Shown here: positions 48,801 to 59,479 of the stretch, one piece after another
Layout of the letters: every line of letters starts with the position of its first letter
How positions within the stretch are numbered: the first letter of the stretch is position 1
From: Garcia nutans
Lineage: Eukaryota; Streptophyta; Magnoliopsida; Malpighiales; Euphorbiaceae
Length of the DNA stretch: 64,000 bases
Direction of reading: 5' to 3'
Assembly (NCBI GenBank): GCA_947685225.1
Contig: CANTUV010000015.1
Location: 9,672,001 to 9,736,000, forward strand
Program-made: the position numbers and the translations under genes
Notes under the pieces: model-generated
Database searches by the model: none
The model's input: only the letters and a program-made list of their open reading frames with translations
Told to the model about the DNA's origin: nothing

Positions 48801-50201
48801 ACAATAGTGTAGAATTATGAATTTTCTAATTATTTATTTTATGATATGTTTGACGCTTATTTACTGATTAATATTCAACTATTTATGAATTTTAATGTTT
48901 ATAATAATATGGTTGCAGGCAAGAGGTCCCACATGGACTAATCTATTAGGAAGAAGAGATAGCGCAACAGCAAACAGAACTCTAGCTAATGCTAACATTC
49001 CACGTCCCACTGAAACCCTTGATATTCTCAAATTCAAGTTCTCCAACGTTGGCCTCAACAACAATACCGATCTGGTTGCTCTATCAGGTGAAGATCCCAT
49101 GCATCATCTCTTTATTCTTCCACAAACATGAAAAATCAAAATCAATCAACCATAAAAAGAATGATAAAGGATATATTTTGTTTTGAAATTAATATATATA
49201 TATAACATGGTTGAAAATCATTAGATATCATCATTCTGGATAACACTTGCCATCAAATGGATGTGTATATTTACAGAATATTATTCAATTGAAATTGCAT
49301 TTTTATGCCTTTTTCTTTATTAAAAATATATATCTATATTTAAATTTATCTTTTGTTTTTTTATTATATTTGTTAAGCATATAACCTTGATCATTTTATA
49401 GTCTGTCTAGATCTAATATGACAGTTGTAATTATTTTATTTTTATTCCATAAATGATTAGAAAAATACTAGAATAGTTATAATTATAACATAATCTCGTC
49501 ACTTAGCTTGTTAATATTTTATGATATCTAACACAAATTTAACTATTGGAGAAAATTTTTACTAATTAGGGTATCAAGTTAGTTTTTTTTTTGTGTTTAA
49601 TTTAGCTCTAATTTGAAATCAAACCCATAATTTTATGGTTTTGAATATAACTTCGATATTGCTAATCCAAAATTCAATGGCTAAAAGTAAAAAGATAAAG
49701 ACATTTTGAGGGGTTTTCTTTTTTCTTTTTCCATGATTTTTAGGTGCTCACACATTTGGAAGAGCTCAATGTAGAACTTTCATCAATCGTTTGTACAACT
49801 TCAATGGCACTGGTCTTCCAGACCCAACATTAGACACAACTTACTTACAAACACTTCAACAACTATGCCCTCAAGGTGGGAATGGGAGTGTTTTAACAAA
49901 TCTTGATCCCACAACACCTGATGCCTTTGATGCTAATTATTTCTCTAATCTTCAAGCTAATCAAGGTCTTCTTCAAAGTGATCAATAACTACTTTCAACA
50001 ACTGGAGCTGATACCATTGACATTGTTAACAACTTTAGTAGTAATCAAACTGCTTTCTTTGAAAGTTTTGTCCAGTCCATGATCAGAATGGGAAATCTTA
50101 GTGTTTTAACTGGAACTGATGGAGAAATCAGGTTGAATTGCAGCGTTGTTAATTCAAATTCAGCCTCTGCAAATCCTCTTCTTCTGAGCTCTGTAATTTA
50201 A
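45842..50201 (+). pseudogene. Class III (secretory) peroxidase pseudogene, four exons
   Basis: Exons are 45842-46039, 47531-47722, 48919-49087 and 49744-50201, with GT...AG borders and the classical three-intron layout. Class III peroxidases are secreted haem enzymes that oxidise phenolics with H2O2 in the cell wall or vacuole. Visible blocks are LSPTFYDDSCP, DPRIGASLIRLHFH (distal His), GCDGSILLD, SARGFDVVD, VSCADIL, GPTWTNLLGRRDS, LVALSG joined to AHTFGRAQC (proximal His), LYNFNGTG and DGEIRLNC. Defects: a one-base insertion at 45901-45903 shifts the signal peptide (GGFLAYAQ is in another frame, itself preceded by a stop); HFHDCF is HFHHCF, losing a calcium-ligand Asp; TAA at 49986-49988 removes the last 70 residues. 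Splice sites look intact, so decay may be recent. The natural stop is 50199-50201. Confidence 0.93.
46940..47176. mobile_element. Stowaway-like MITE in peroxidase intron 1
   Basis: A 237-bp AT-rich element flanked by TA (46938-46939, 47177-47178). The left end TTCCCTCCTTCTCACAAAAA and the reverse of the right end CTCTTTTTGTTTCACAAAGG form imperfect terminal inverted repeats. Both resemble the CTCCCTCCGT-type ends of Stowaway (Tc1/mariner-derived) MITEs. No coding capacity, as expected. Confidence 0.8.
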
Positions 50202-50439
50202 TAAGTGATATATATATATATATATATATATGCTAATAAACTTGTTTGCAATGTTCAATAAAAATATATGTATCGTAACATCTCGAAATCTCAAGTTTAA
50301 TTCTATTGAATAAGATGCGTGAAAGTTTTAGAATGGATTAATACATTTACATCTATTATGTAATATTAGTTAAATAAGTAAAATAAAAATGCCTTTAGGC
50401 CGATTGCTCATTAATTGATGAGCCAATTAAATTTATATA

Positions 50440-50673
50440 CTCCATACGTTCCACTTCAAGTATTGTTTTAGAAATAATTACACATACATAATAATTAGTG
50501 ATTATAAATTTTATAAAAATTTTATAATATTTTACTTAATTACCATTTTCAATTATTCTCTTACTATTAATTACTAACCTTAGAATATTTAACACTCAAG
50601 CGTAAGTTTAGAACTTTATAATTAATGCTATTAAATTTATAAAAGTAACAATTAAAGTGAAATGAAGTGAAAT
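50440..50673. mobile_element. Probable second Stowaway-like MITE, downstream of the peroxidase
   Basis: Starts after TA with CTCCATACGTTCCACTTCAA. The other end, in reverse, reads ATTTCACTTCATTTCACTTT followed by AATTGTTA, an imperfect inverted repeat. The right boundary is approximate because the terminal bases have diverged. Confidence 0.55.
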
Positions 50674-51751
50674 AGAAAAAATAGTTTTTTTTTCGTTATT
50701 ATTATGTTGCAGTAATTATTTTTTTATTTAAAAAAAATCATAAAATATTTGTTAGCTAGAGATGTTGTACATATAGCAAAGAATACCGTTTGTTCATTTA
50801 TAAAATTATTATATGTAATAATAATTATAAAATTATTATAAAATTATTATAAAATTATTATATGTAATAATAATTATTATAATAATTGAATACATCGCAA
50901 ACATGACAAAAAAAATGAGATTTGTATCATAATATTGAATGCCCTAGATTAGGATAAGAATGAAAAACCTAAAAATAAGAAGGTACACATTTTTAACATC
51001 AATAAAGCCCACATGGGTCATAAATGTTACACAATTCCTCATATTTTTGTCCCTAGCAAAGCATGCCAGTTCGTTAGCTCCAAATATCAAACAAGAATTA
51101 TCTAATTCACCAGCGCCTAGTTTATGAGGAACAAATAGCTCAAATGAATGTAGGAATGACATTGGATCGAATGTTTTTTAGATACTTAATTCATTCTAAT
51201 TCGTTTATATAGGATATGAGTAATTAATTTATATATAGATTTGAGCGGATACAGATATTATTTTTATTATTCGTGATCGGTTCGAATCGGGTTCTAGCAT
51301 TTATCCTTAGGTACCTGCCAAACGAATCCAATTATATATTTATTTATATTTTATTAAATTTTAATTATATATTTATTATATTTTATTTTAATTATAAAAT
51401 TGTGTAGTATAATTTTTTTAATAAAATTGTATTAGCATTAAATATTTATTTGTTATTATTTAATTAAGAGAATTATAATTTAATAATTTAAATTTTCTAA
51501 CCTTTTTTATTTTTTATACTTAAAGGGGTTCAAGTAATAAACGAGTAGTGTTAAACGTGTTTGAGATATGTACAAGCAGTAAATGCATAATTATAATTAG
51601 GTTTGAGATTGGTTCGGGTAGTTTAATTTTAAGTTCGAATTAGGATATGACAATTTTAATGGATAACTTACTTGTTACTGCGCATAAATAAAAGTCATAT
51701 TTTCCATCAAAATTAATTGGAAAGTAGGTTCCCAATCATTAATGCAATTCC
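50674..51751. other. AT-rich intergenic DNA, no gene recognised
   Basis: Includes a short tandem AAAATTATTAT repeat at about 50800-50890 and a 72-codon minus-strand ORF (50944-51162) with no recognisable domain. A region with GGTTCGAATCGGGTT (51270-51300) and GGTTCGGGTAG (51610-51620) motifs may be a degraded non-autonomous transposon. Confidence 0.4.
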
Positions 51752-53050
51752 TGTCAGTTGGCACACTAAGAAAGAGGGTTGATTTTTAATTTTTGAAAAT
51801 TAAAAGAGAGTTAAGGAGGAAAACAAAAAATAGAAAGAGATGATAATGGTTCAAGCAATAACTCTACATTTACTCCTCAACACACTAATTAAATATTCCA
51901 TTAATTACAATGAAAATTTTACAAGCTTAACTTCTAACTTTGTATTTTTTTTAGCTCACATTGAACTATATAAGAGTTTTAGACTAACTCCCAATCCTTA
52001 CAAGTATTTTCCTAATATTAACACTCAAATCTAGTGTTTCTAAACTCACACCAAATTTTCTATGTATTTAATGATTCACACCCAACCTCAGCGAGTTTGG
52101 TCGGCCCGAAGATCATCGGTCAATGACTGATGAGAAATTTGATAAATCTTTAGGTTTCGGGTGGTGGTTGGATTGATATTTTATATGTTAAATAAATCCA
52201 AACATGACCAAGTATTTTAACATATGTACAACATATATCTTATATATAAAAGACATCATTTTCTTTTAAAGAAAATGATGCCATTTTCTGATGCATATAT
52301 AAGCATAATATTTCGTGAACCTTGAGTAGACCTAGCCGCACAACTTTCATTCTTCAAATTTATCTCTCTTTTCAAAATTCTTTCTCTTTTCATTTTCTAA
52401 GTCTCTCTCGATTTCTTTAGAATTTCTTTGCAAATTTCATCATTTCCTTCACCAATGCACTTTTTTTTCATATGTAAATAGATAAATCTACTCTAATTCA
52501 TATGATCTTCTTCAATTCCACTGATTTAAACCATTTTATGTAAGTTTTCTAAATTTATTTTTTATATTTTCATTTGGATTTCATTTTTTCTGTCTCTGTT
52601 AATGTTTTATTGCTTTTGTTTTTGTTTCTGCTAATGTATTATTATTTTTTGAACAAAATAAGGATTTTAATTAAGGTTTTTTTTTTAATTTATTTTTTAA
52701 AAATGATTTTGTGTTTCTATTTTATTTTGTTTTTTTTTTCATTTTATTAGATTTCACTCTGTCAATCTAAATTTATCTGTCTTCAACCGATTGAATTTGA
52801 ATAGAGAAGAGTCGATCAAAATTTTACACTAGTTTGGTTGAGTTTGAGTAGCCATTTTCATTTATAGGTCCGTTTCTGTCGGATTGAAAAATATCTTAAA
52901 TATGACCAAACTAATAAGAGTTTGGCTAATATCAAAGCATTATGTTGCATTAAATGTTGGTAGGAGGGCACTATTTATAGCCTTCAAACACAATTTCCCA
53001 TTGGTGAAATGTGATAAGAAAGGTTTCAACCACCATATCTCTTGTATTAA
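51752..53050 (-). mobile_element. Ty1/copia LTR fragment, split by an unidentified insertion
   Basis: 51752-52085 reads like the 3' part of the reversed copia LTRs (TGTCAGTTGGCACACTAAG start, then the ACAAGCTTAAC...TAGTGTTTCTAAACTCACACC block). The LTR resumes at about 52905 with ...CACTATTTATAGCCTTC, the reversed TATA region, and is lost near 53050. Only part of the LTR is present. Confidence 0.6.
52086..52905. mobile_element. ~0.8 kb insertion of unknown type inside the LTR fragment
   Basis: The left edge begins near GCGAGTTTGGTCGGCCCGAA, and the right edge near CGGTCGGATTG-like sequence at 52880-52900. GTTTGGTC occurs near both ends in opposite orientation, weakly suggesting terminal inverted repeats. 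It contains a palindrome ATCATTTTCTTTTAAAGAAAATGAT (52255-52280) and a long CT-rich stretch (52340-52460), but no coding capacity and no clear TSD. Confidence 0.4.
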
Positions 53051-53973
53051 ATACACTTGTTAGGCGAGAATCACGGTCGTGGAGCTAATCAAGTTGCGAG
53101 TTACTTAATTGCAGTCATCCCAATGTGGTTTCGGTCATGCATGCACTTCATAATAGATAACCATGCTGCAGTCATGGAACAATTGGACCAAATCAATAGC
53201 AACCTTGCTAAGATTCTGAGCCTCCATCCTTCAGCTGCATTTCAAGAGCATTATTGATGGAGTGTTGTGCTAAATAAAGTGTGGGGTTGAATTCAAATGG
53301 GCTTTAAATTACAAATTATTGTATTCTTTAGTTGGATACTATATTTAAAATAAAAAATAATAAAAAATAATAATAATGAAAATGAAATGAATAATGAAAA
53401 TCAAAATAATAGAAGTTGTTGTTCTTGTCGGAAGGGTTGTAATGAGTTTAGGAATTATCTTTGCTAATTAAACAAATGGAGTTCCTTAAAAGCACTTAAA
53501 TGCTTAGTGCTAAGTGATTGAGAGGAATTTTGGGATTGTTGATCATGCTACATTGCTTGCTTCACTCTTGAAGTACTCCTGACCTAAATGAACTAACTCA
53601 CTCTCCCAAATGTCATGCCTTTCCCTTAGCCCCGCTACAACCAAATAAAAGACCTTATTATTGATGCTTGATTGTGATTAGGTGGTGGAGATTTGATTGA
53701 TAAGCAAGCCTATAGTCCTAATCTGTCATTGAATGTTGAGAGCTTAAACACTACGCAATTAAACACTTAAGAGGTTTTGTGAGGGAGTGACAAATTTTGG
53801 TATGCATAGATTGACCATTAAGTTGCTTGAGTACCGATTATTCTTGATTCGATTATGATTGTGGATTTAATAAGATGGGAGTCTTAATGCATCCTTATAA
53901 CTCTTGAACTTGATAATATTTATCTTGTTTTATTTGTTTCATTTTAACTTTGCTTGGGGACAAGCAAAGGATT
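53051..53973 (+). pseudogene. 3' internal part of an Athila-type Ty3/gypsy element, with a C-terminal ORF remnant
   Basis: The 66-codon frame at 53057-53257 (AVMEQLDQINSNLAKILSLH at its centre) has a heptad-like, coiled-coil-prone pattern and may be the C-terminal end of the long ORF after pol in Athila elements; I cannot identify it further. The following 700 bases are untranslated, with a low-complexity A/T tract at 53340-53410. They lead to the Athila-type signature GCTTGGGGACAAGCAAAGGA and AAGTGTGGGG just before the LTR. gag, pol and the 5' LTR are missing. Confidence 0.6.
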
Positions 53974-53987
53974 AAGTGTGGGGTAAT
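53974..53987 (+). promoter_or_regulatory. Athila-type polypurine tract
   Basis: TAAGTGTGGGGTAAT immediately precedes the LTR start TGTTTAGATC. GACAAGCAAA...AAGTGTGGGG is the recurrent sequence before the 3' LTR of plant Athila elements. Confidence 0.85.
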
Positions 53988-55849
53988 TGTTTAGATCAAA
54001 TTTGTATATATTTTCTATGATGTTTTTGTTGATTTTAAGTTAATTTTCATGTTAATTTGTACTTAAGTTTGTTTGATGTTGTTGATTTAGGTTGAATTAC
54101 ATTTGATGGAGCTTTTTAATCAAAATTTGGTGGACTTGTTGGAGAAAAGCAAGTGACACGGCCAAGCTAGGCATGGCTTGGCCGTGTCTCTCATCAAAAG
54201 AAGAAGAAATCAAGGACAAGGCAGGACACGGCCAAGATTAACCAAGCTTGGCCGTGTCCCTAAAACAAAGATGGACAGAAGCAGACACGGCCAAGAGACA
54301 CGGCCAAGCCATTGGCCGTGTCTCACCAAAGGAACAAAAGGAAAAGAAAGAAAAGAAAGAAGCAGAGAGTGACACCATCAACAGACACGGCCAAGACACT
54401 GGCCGTGTCACATGACACGGCCAGGAGCTTGGCCGTGTCACCCCTTGGAAACAAAGAGAAGAACAAGCAGCAAGGGACACGGCCAGAAGCTTAGCAGTGT
54501 CCCAAGAAAGAAAAGAAAATCCAAGAGACACGACCAACAAGCTTGGCCATGTCACCCTGGATCATTTGGTATGCTTGCACGAGGTATGGATTAGTGTGGA
54601 TTAGTGGGGAACAAAAAGGATAAAAGGGAGTGAAAAGTGGAAGGAATTATGGAAGAAATATAAAACAAATTGGAAAGTGGGAGACAAAGAGTGATGGGGT
54701 GTCTTAGAAATTTAAAAAGAAAAGAGAGAGGGAAAATGGAAGAGCATGGAGGGAAAAAGAAAATATATTGAATATATTGAGTGGACATTCTCTACACAAA
54801 AATTCTTCCTTGGTTCTTGCTTGAGAGAGCAAGACACCATTCTCCCCATCTTCATTCACCATTTCCTTTCACACATCAAGAGCAAAGACAATCGTTGGAT
54901 TTGAAGTGAGTAGCTAGTTCTTGAGGATTAGGGTTTTAAGAGGCTTGATTAGAGAGTTGAGAACTTGAGAGAGCTATCATTCGTCCTTCAAGAAGAGAGC
55001 CATTGGTTCAAGAGAGCTTGGAAGTTCATCATCACACATCAAAGAGGGAGCTACAAAAGAGACAAGGAGTCCGATTCTTAGCATCTCCAAAAGGGGTTTT
55101 TCCAACTCTTTCTTTTAATCCATTTCTTATTTGTTGTTGTTGTATTAAGAACATTAATATTGCAATGAATAACTTTGATTTGGTTTATATTGAAATGAGC
55201 ATTTGTTTAAAGAATATGATGAGCTAATTTACTCATGCTTTGGGTTGTAGTATATTTGATTGAATGATTTGATTTGATGATTCCATTGATATACCTTGTT
55301 ATTGGTTGATTGCATTGAAATTAAAGGTAAATTGATAGATTGGCCACCTATTGATTACTTAATATTGAATGATGAACCGAGAGGAGAAGTTTAATATCGG
55401 AACTATGCGATTGACCACCCTAAGAATGAATTAGAAATATAAGTTCTAGGGTTTATTAATTTGTTAATGTAAAATAATTGGTTGTTGTTAATTCATAAAT
55501 GTGAAAACTAGTGAATTGATAATTGACTAATTAATCTCAAGGAACAAATTAAAGTACAAGGTTATATTAATGGATAATTTGATAATTAAACATTTGATTA
55601 AATGGACCTACAACCCTAGGCATTATTTCCATAATTGAATTTATCTTGCACAAAATCACTCATTTTCATTTCTAAGGTTAATTACAATTCACCAATCCAA
55701 TCACATACTCAAGTTTATCATTTCATGTTAATCGAACTATTACATGCAATTCCTTCCTTGTGAGACGACCTTGGGGCGATCACCGTTACTATAATAGCCT
55801 CGTATACTTGTGAGTGCTGCTTTGTGATAGCATTTATTTAAGCGCAGCA
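53988..55849 (+). mobile_element. 3' LTR of the Athila-type element
   Basis: Starts TGTTTAGATCAAATTTG after the PPT. The end is placed at a CA at 55846 or 55849, after the conserved CTTGTGAGACGACCTTGGG...CTCGTATACTTGTGAG segment typical of the Athila LTR 3' region. About 1.86 kb. It contains the GACACGGCC palindrome cluster at 54155-54556. ORFs at 54178-54594 on both strands arise from that cluster and are not genes. Confidence 0.82.
54155..54556. repeat. Cluster of GACACGGCCAAG/CTTGGCCGTGTC palindromes
   Basis: At least five inverted-repeat pairs occur; the clearest has perfect 12-base arms at 54155-54166 and 54177-54188. Others are near 54225, 54285, 54384 and 54413. The same palindrome family occurs in the solo LTRs at 24070 and 30438, which belong to another lineage. 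Confidence 0.85.
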
Positions 55850-56335
55850 GGACCCAAGCCAAGTTCTGGACTTGAGAGAGAATTTAGGTTCTGGACCTAA
55901 GCTAAGTTCTGGACTTAAAAATAATTTGGGTTCTGGACCCGAGCTAAGTTCTGGACTTAAGAGAAAATTTAGGTTCTGGACCTAAGCTAAGTTCTGGACT
56001 TAAGAGAAAATTTAGGTTTTGGACCTAAGCTAAGTTCTAAACTTAAAAATAATTTGGGTTCTGGACTTAAGAGAAAATTTAGGTTCTGGACCTAAGCTAA
56101 TTTTTGGACTTAAAGGTAATTTGGATTCTGGACCCGAGCTAAGTTCTGGACTTAAGAGAGAATTTAGGTTTTGGACCTAAGCTAAGTTCTGGACTTAAAA
56201 ATAATTTAGGTTATGGACCCGAGGTAAGTTCTGGACTTAAGAGAGCATTTAGGTTATGGACCTAAGCTAAGTTCTGGACTTAAGAGAGAATTTAGATTCT
56301 GGATCTAAGCTAAGTTCTGGACTTAAAAATAATTT
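55850..56335. repeat. 42-43-bp minisatellite with two hairpins per unit (TCTGG loops)
   Basis: About 11 units based on AATTTAGGTTCTGGACCTAA and GCTAAGTTCTGGACTTAA. Each unit holds TTAGGT-TCTGG-ACCTAA and AAGT-TCTGG-ACTT, two inverted repeats with the same five-base loop. Variant units read TTTGGGT-TCTGG-ACCCGAG, where both arms have changed together. The array lies at the left end of the second Tat element, beside the Athila LTR. Confidence 0.9.
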
Positions 56336-56779
56336 GATTATTTGCAAAAAATAATTGTAGTCAGTAGGATACTAAAGGAATTTGCAAAAAATTTAGCTAA
56401 TTTTTACCATGCCCATATTTTCTTGCTCCCTGTGTGTAAAAATATTTTAAAAGTGCAAAAAATATTTATTTTAAAAGTACAAAAATATTTATATACATGC
56501 AAATATTTGAATAATTGAATTGAATAATTGAGTTTACTATTTATTCACTGTGTAGTCACTATTTATCCATTATTCACTAACTATTTATTTACTATTTATC
56601 AATAGTAACATTTACTTTTTTTTACTCTTTTTTTTTTCACGAGAATACTGTTTTCCTCTTTTTTATTTTTGTATTTTTCCTTTGCAATTTTTCTATATAA
56701 ACCTCGGCTCATCTCCTCTTTTCATCCATACTCATACATATTTTGATATTAGAGGGTTTAGCATAGAGCTAAGGAGAAA
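56336..56779 (+). promoter_or_regulatory. Promoter region of the antisense PMD ORF (TATA box 56694-56701)
   Basis: TATATAAA at 56694-56701 is followed by a CT-rich leader and, 85 bases on, by an ATG at 56780. Upstream (56520-56610) are several copies of ACTATTTATT/CACTATTTATC. There is no LTR in the plus orientation here, so this looks like a dedicated promoter inside the element. Confidence 0.6.
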
Positions 56780-59413
56780 ATGCATGCTTCGAGATCAGGA
56801 ACTCGATCTAATGCTGAGTTATTGGAGTTTATTCGATGGTATGAAAATGGAACTATAAGTCTACTAGCCGGGATGCAACTTCATCGTAGTTCAAGTAAAA
56901 AAACCAAGGTAATAATTCAATTATTTATTTTAACAGCAAATTATTTTTTGCTTTTTTGCTTTTGTGTTTTTTAATTTAGGAATTAGATTACTATATTTAA
57001 GAATTTAACAAATAAGTAAATAGATAGACTAAAAATAGAACATAAATAAATTTAGCCTAAAAATCAGTGGTATTGATATGATGATATACTTACCTTGTGT
57101 TAACCTACCTGGCTCCGTGTTAGCGCTATCATTGTATTATCCGGGGCAGAGGGTGTGTCTATAAAGCCCAATAATGGTATGATGTAGCACCTTCTCGGGT
57201 AAATGGATTATCCGAGATTGCGGTTTTGAAAGCTTCATCTTGCAATTACCATCCGAGGAGTGTCCGATAGATAGGAGTGTAGTTTGAGCATTGTCAGAGC
57301 GGTGGATGGACACGACCCATACTTTTCACCTACCTATAGGAGAGATAACCATTGGTCCAGTCGATTATATAGCCATAACTGGTATCCAGTACTATGGCCT
57401 TTCGGTCCCTCTTACCAATGATATTCTAACATTCAAAGAAGTCCAACAGTTAATCGGTTTGAAACTATCATCTAAAGGGCCTTTCAAGATAAAAATTGAA
57501 CCGATTCGGAGTTATTGGATGAACTACAAAGGATGGGTTCATAGGGAAACAACCAAATAATATGCTCAAGAATTTTTACTATATTTGCTCAGGTCAACCA
57601 TTTTATGCAGCACCGAATCTGCCATCCATTTGTCGGTGTTGAGGGCCCTTACTGATATGAGTAGGGTACCGCTTTATAGTTGGGATGAAGCTGGCCTTGC
57701 CTGTCTTTATCATGGACTTGATAAAATTTATAGAAATAAAAAATCTTTTGTTGGCTTTATGGTGGTTGTCGAGGTACTCTTCTTCCACCAATGTAAATTC
57801 CATTCTTATTCTTGCATGAATTTGATTTTTATTATTGTTTTAGATATGGGCATATGAGCATAATCTTGTGAGAGTGCCTGGCATTTTTTGAGAAAGAGTC
57901 GGGTATCCGAGATTAAATTTTTGGTTGTTCGATCTTGTAGCAGTTCCCGACTCTCACCATGTGCACACCCAACGCTATCTCTTGAGTTGCTTAACCTAGG
58001 GCCAAATAAAATAGCATTAGTATACTTTGAAATTTATATAAAAGTTCACTTACCTTATGTCATTTTATAGGTCAATTTGGCCTGGTGGAACACAGAAGAG
58101 CTGACGAACTAGATTTCCCCATGAATGCTGCATTGCCTTTTCAACATACTCGTCGAGTCATTGCCGACCCCGTGTCTAGTGGCTAGTTTCTTGGGGAGAG
58201 AGTGTATGAGTGGTTCCTTGGTCTCGAGTGATGGAGGATCCCGATGAGTTGCCCGGAGTATACTTTAAATATCACATCAATGCCAGAGAATGCATGGTGG
58301 TTAGCTTGGTATGGTTTTGATGTTGAAACCATTCTTTATCCACCGGATGCATCATATATCTAGTTTATTCTAGTAGGACTCTTGAACTTTGATGTATCTC
58401 CTATTGGTGTACGATAGATTCTCACAAAAAATGAGGATAGAGATGAAGAGGAGTATCACGGGCAATTCTTAGGTAAACTTTTACCATTTTTCTATTCAAT
58501 TGCTTCTTTCTTAACTTGTTTTGACTTTTTTAATGATTGATGCAGGTTGCTTGCTCATTCGTCATGAGGCTGGACCTTCCTTTACTGCTCCTCCATTTGC
58601 TCATTCTAATTAACCAGAGATCCCATCTCATTCACAGGGTGTTGATATGAATTACCTAGTAGGTTTTCTTGTTCCACTATAATTTATGCTATATGTATGC
58701 ATGATTATGTATGCTCTTACTCTTTTCTTTCTGGATCACAGCGGATGTTTGAGGAACAAAACAAGAAACTTCAAGAAGAGTTAGCTACTAGTCGTCAACA
58801 GGTTGCCCATTTTAAAAAATTATATCACCAGTCAGAGCAAGATTTTTGAGACTTTCAATTTCAGGGAATGAGAGATTTTGGTGCTTTGTCATCTATAGGA
58901 CCCCAAGCTGAAGACCATGAGATCCTGTCATCTACTTTGGATGAGGACCGCTGCAAATATAAATTCCAAGATAATAGAGGTTTAGGTGCTCTTGCTTCGG
59001 GCAGACTCGGGATAGGTGATATGCCTCCTCCTCCAACTGGCGATGACTTTTTCAGGGCTTTGTTTGATAATGATCCACCACCTCATTCTTAGTGATCTGT
59101 ATTGATTTCCAAGACTCAACAAAAGATGCAGATGTTATTTCAACTTTCAAAGCTCGAAGTTCTACAGTTGACGAGAGGTGAGAAAATTCTACTTGGTCCC
59201 TTAATTGCCTTTTTCATTTCTCATTTGGCTCCTACTAAAGCATGGGGATGTATGCTTTGTCTATACTTGCTTGGCCAATTCTTGCTTGTTTCTTCTGATG
59301 GCTATATTGATCCACGAGTATTGGATATCATGGACCAAATAGAAGGAGGCTTGTTGCCGATACCCGTGATCTTAACCGAGACTTTAGTTGGATTAGACCA
59401 ACTTAAATCATGA
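56780..59413 (+). pseudogene. Plant mobile domain (PMD) ORF, antisense to the Tat element, multi-exon and decayed
   Basis: Exon 1 (56780-56909) starts MHASRSGTRSNAELL and ends at a GT donor after ACCAAG. The PMD core lies at about 57203-57773: FESFILQLPSEECPIDRS, then SERWMDTTHTFHLPIGEI, GPVDYIAITGI and LYSWDEAGLACLYHGLD. An intron at 57774-57843 (GTACTC...TTTTAG) joins it to AYEHNLVRVPGIF. Two nonsense codons (57279-57281, 57558-57560) and another after GIF interrupt it. Further downstream are a less clear region (58070-58640), a coiled-coil segment (EEQNKKLQEELATSRQQ, about 58750-58850) and short open segments at 58868-59092 and 59102-59413. PMD proteins are transposase-derived and occur in host genes, MULEs and Tat elements; the role here is unknown. 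Confidence 0.75.
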
Positions 59414-59479
59414 TTGTCAAAGAGATTAGCTAGGAGTCCGTTGCTGCTTCAGGTAATTACCTAAACTGGCTTCTTGGGT

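Noticed and set aside
50944..51162. 72-codon minus-strand ORF downstream of the peroxidase
   Set aside because: No recognisable domain, no promoter or splice context; left as intergenic.
54178..54594. Several overlapping ORFs on both strands
   Set aside because: They read the palindromic repeats of the Athila-type LTR (WPCL, AVS-type peptides) and have no domain.
56336..56779. Integrated pararetrovirus promoter
   Set aside because: No caulimovirid movement-protein, coat or RT sequence nearby; the TATA region is best explained as the promoter of the antisense PMD ORF.
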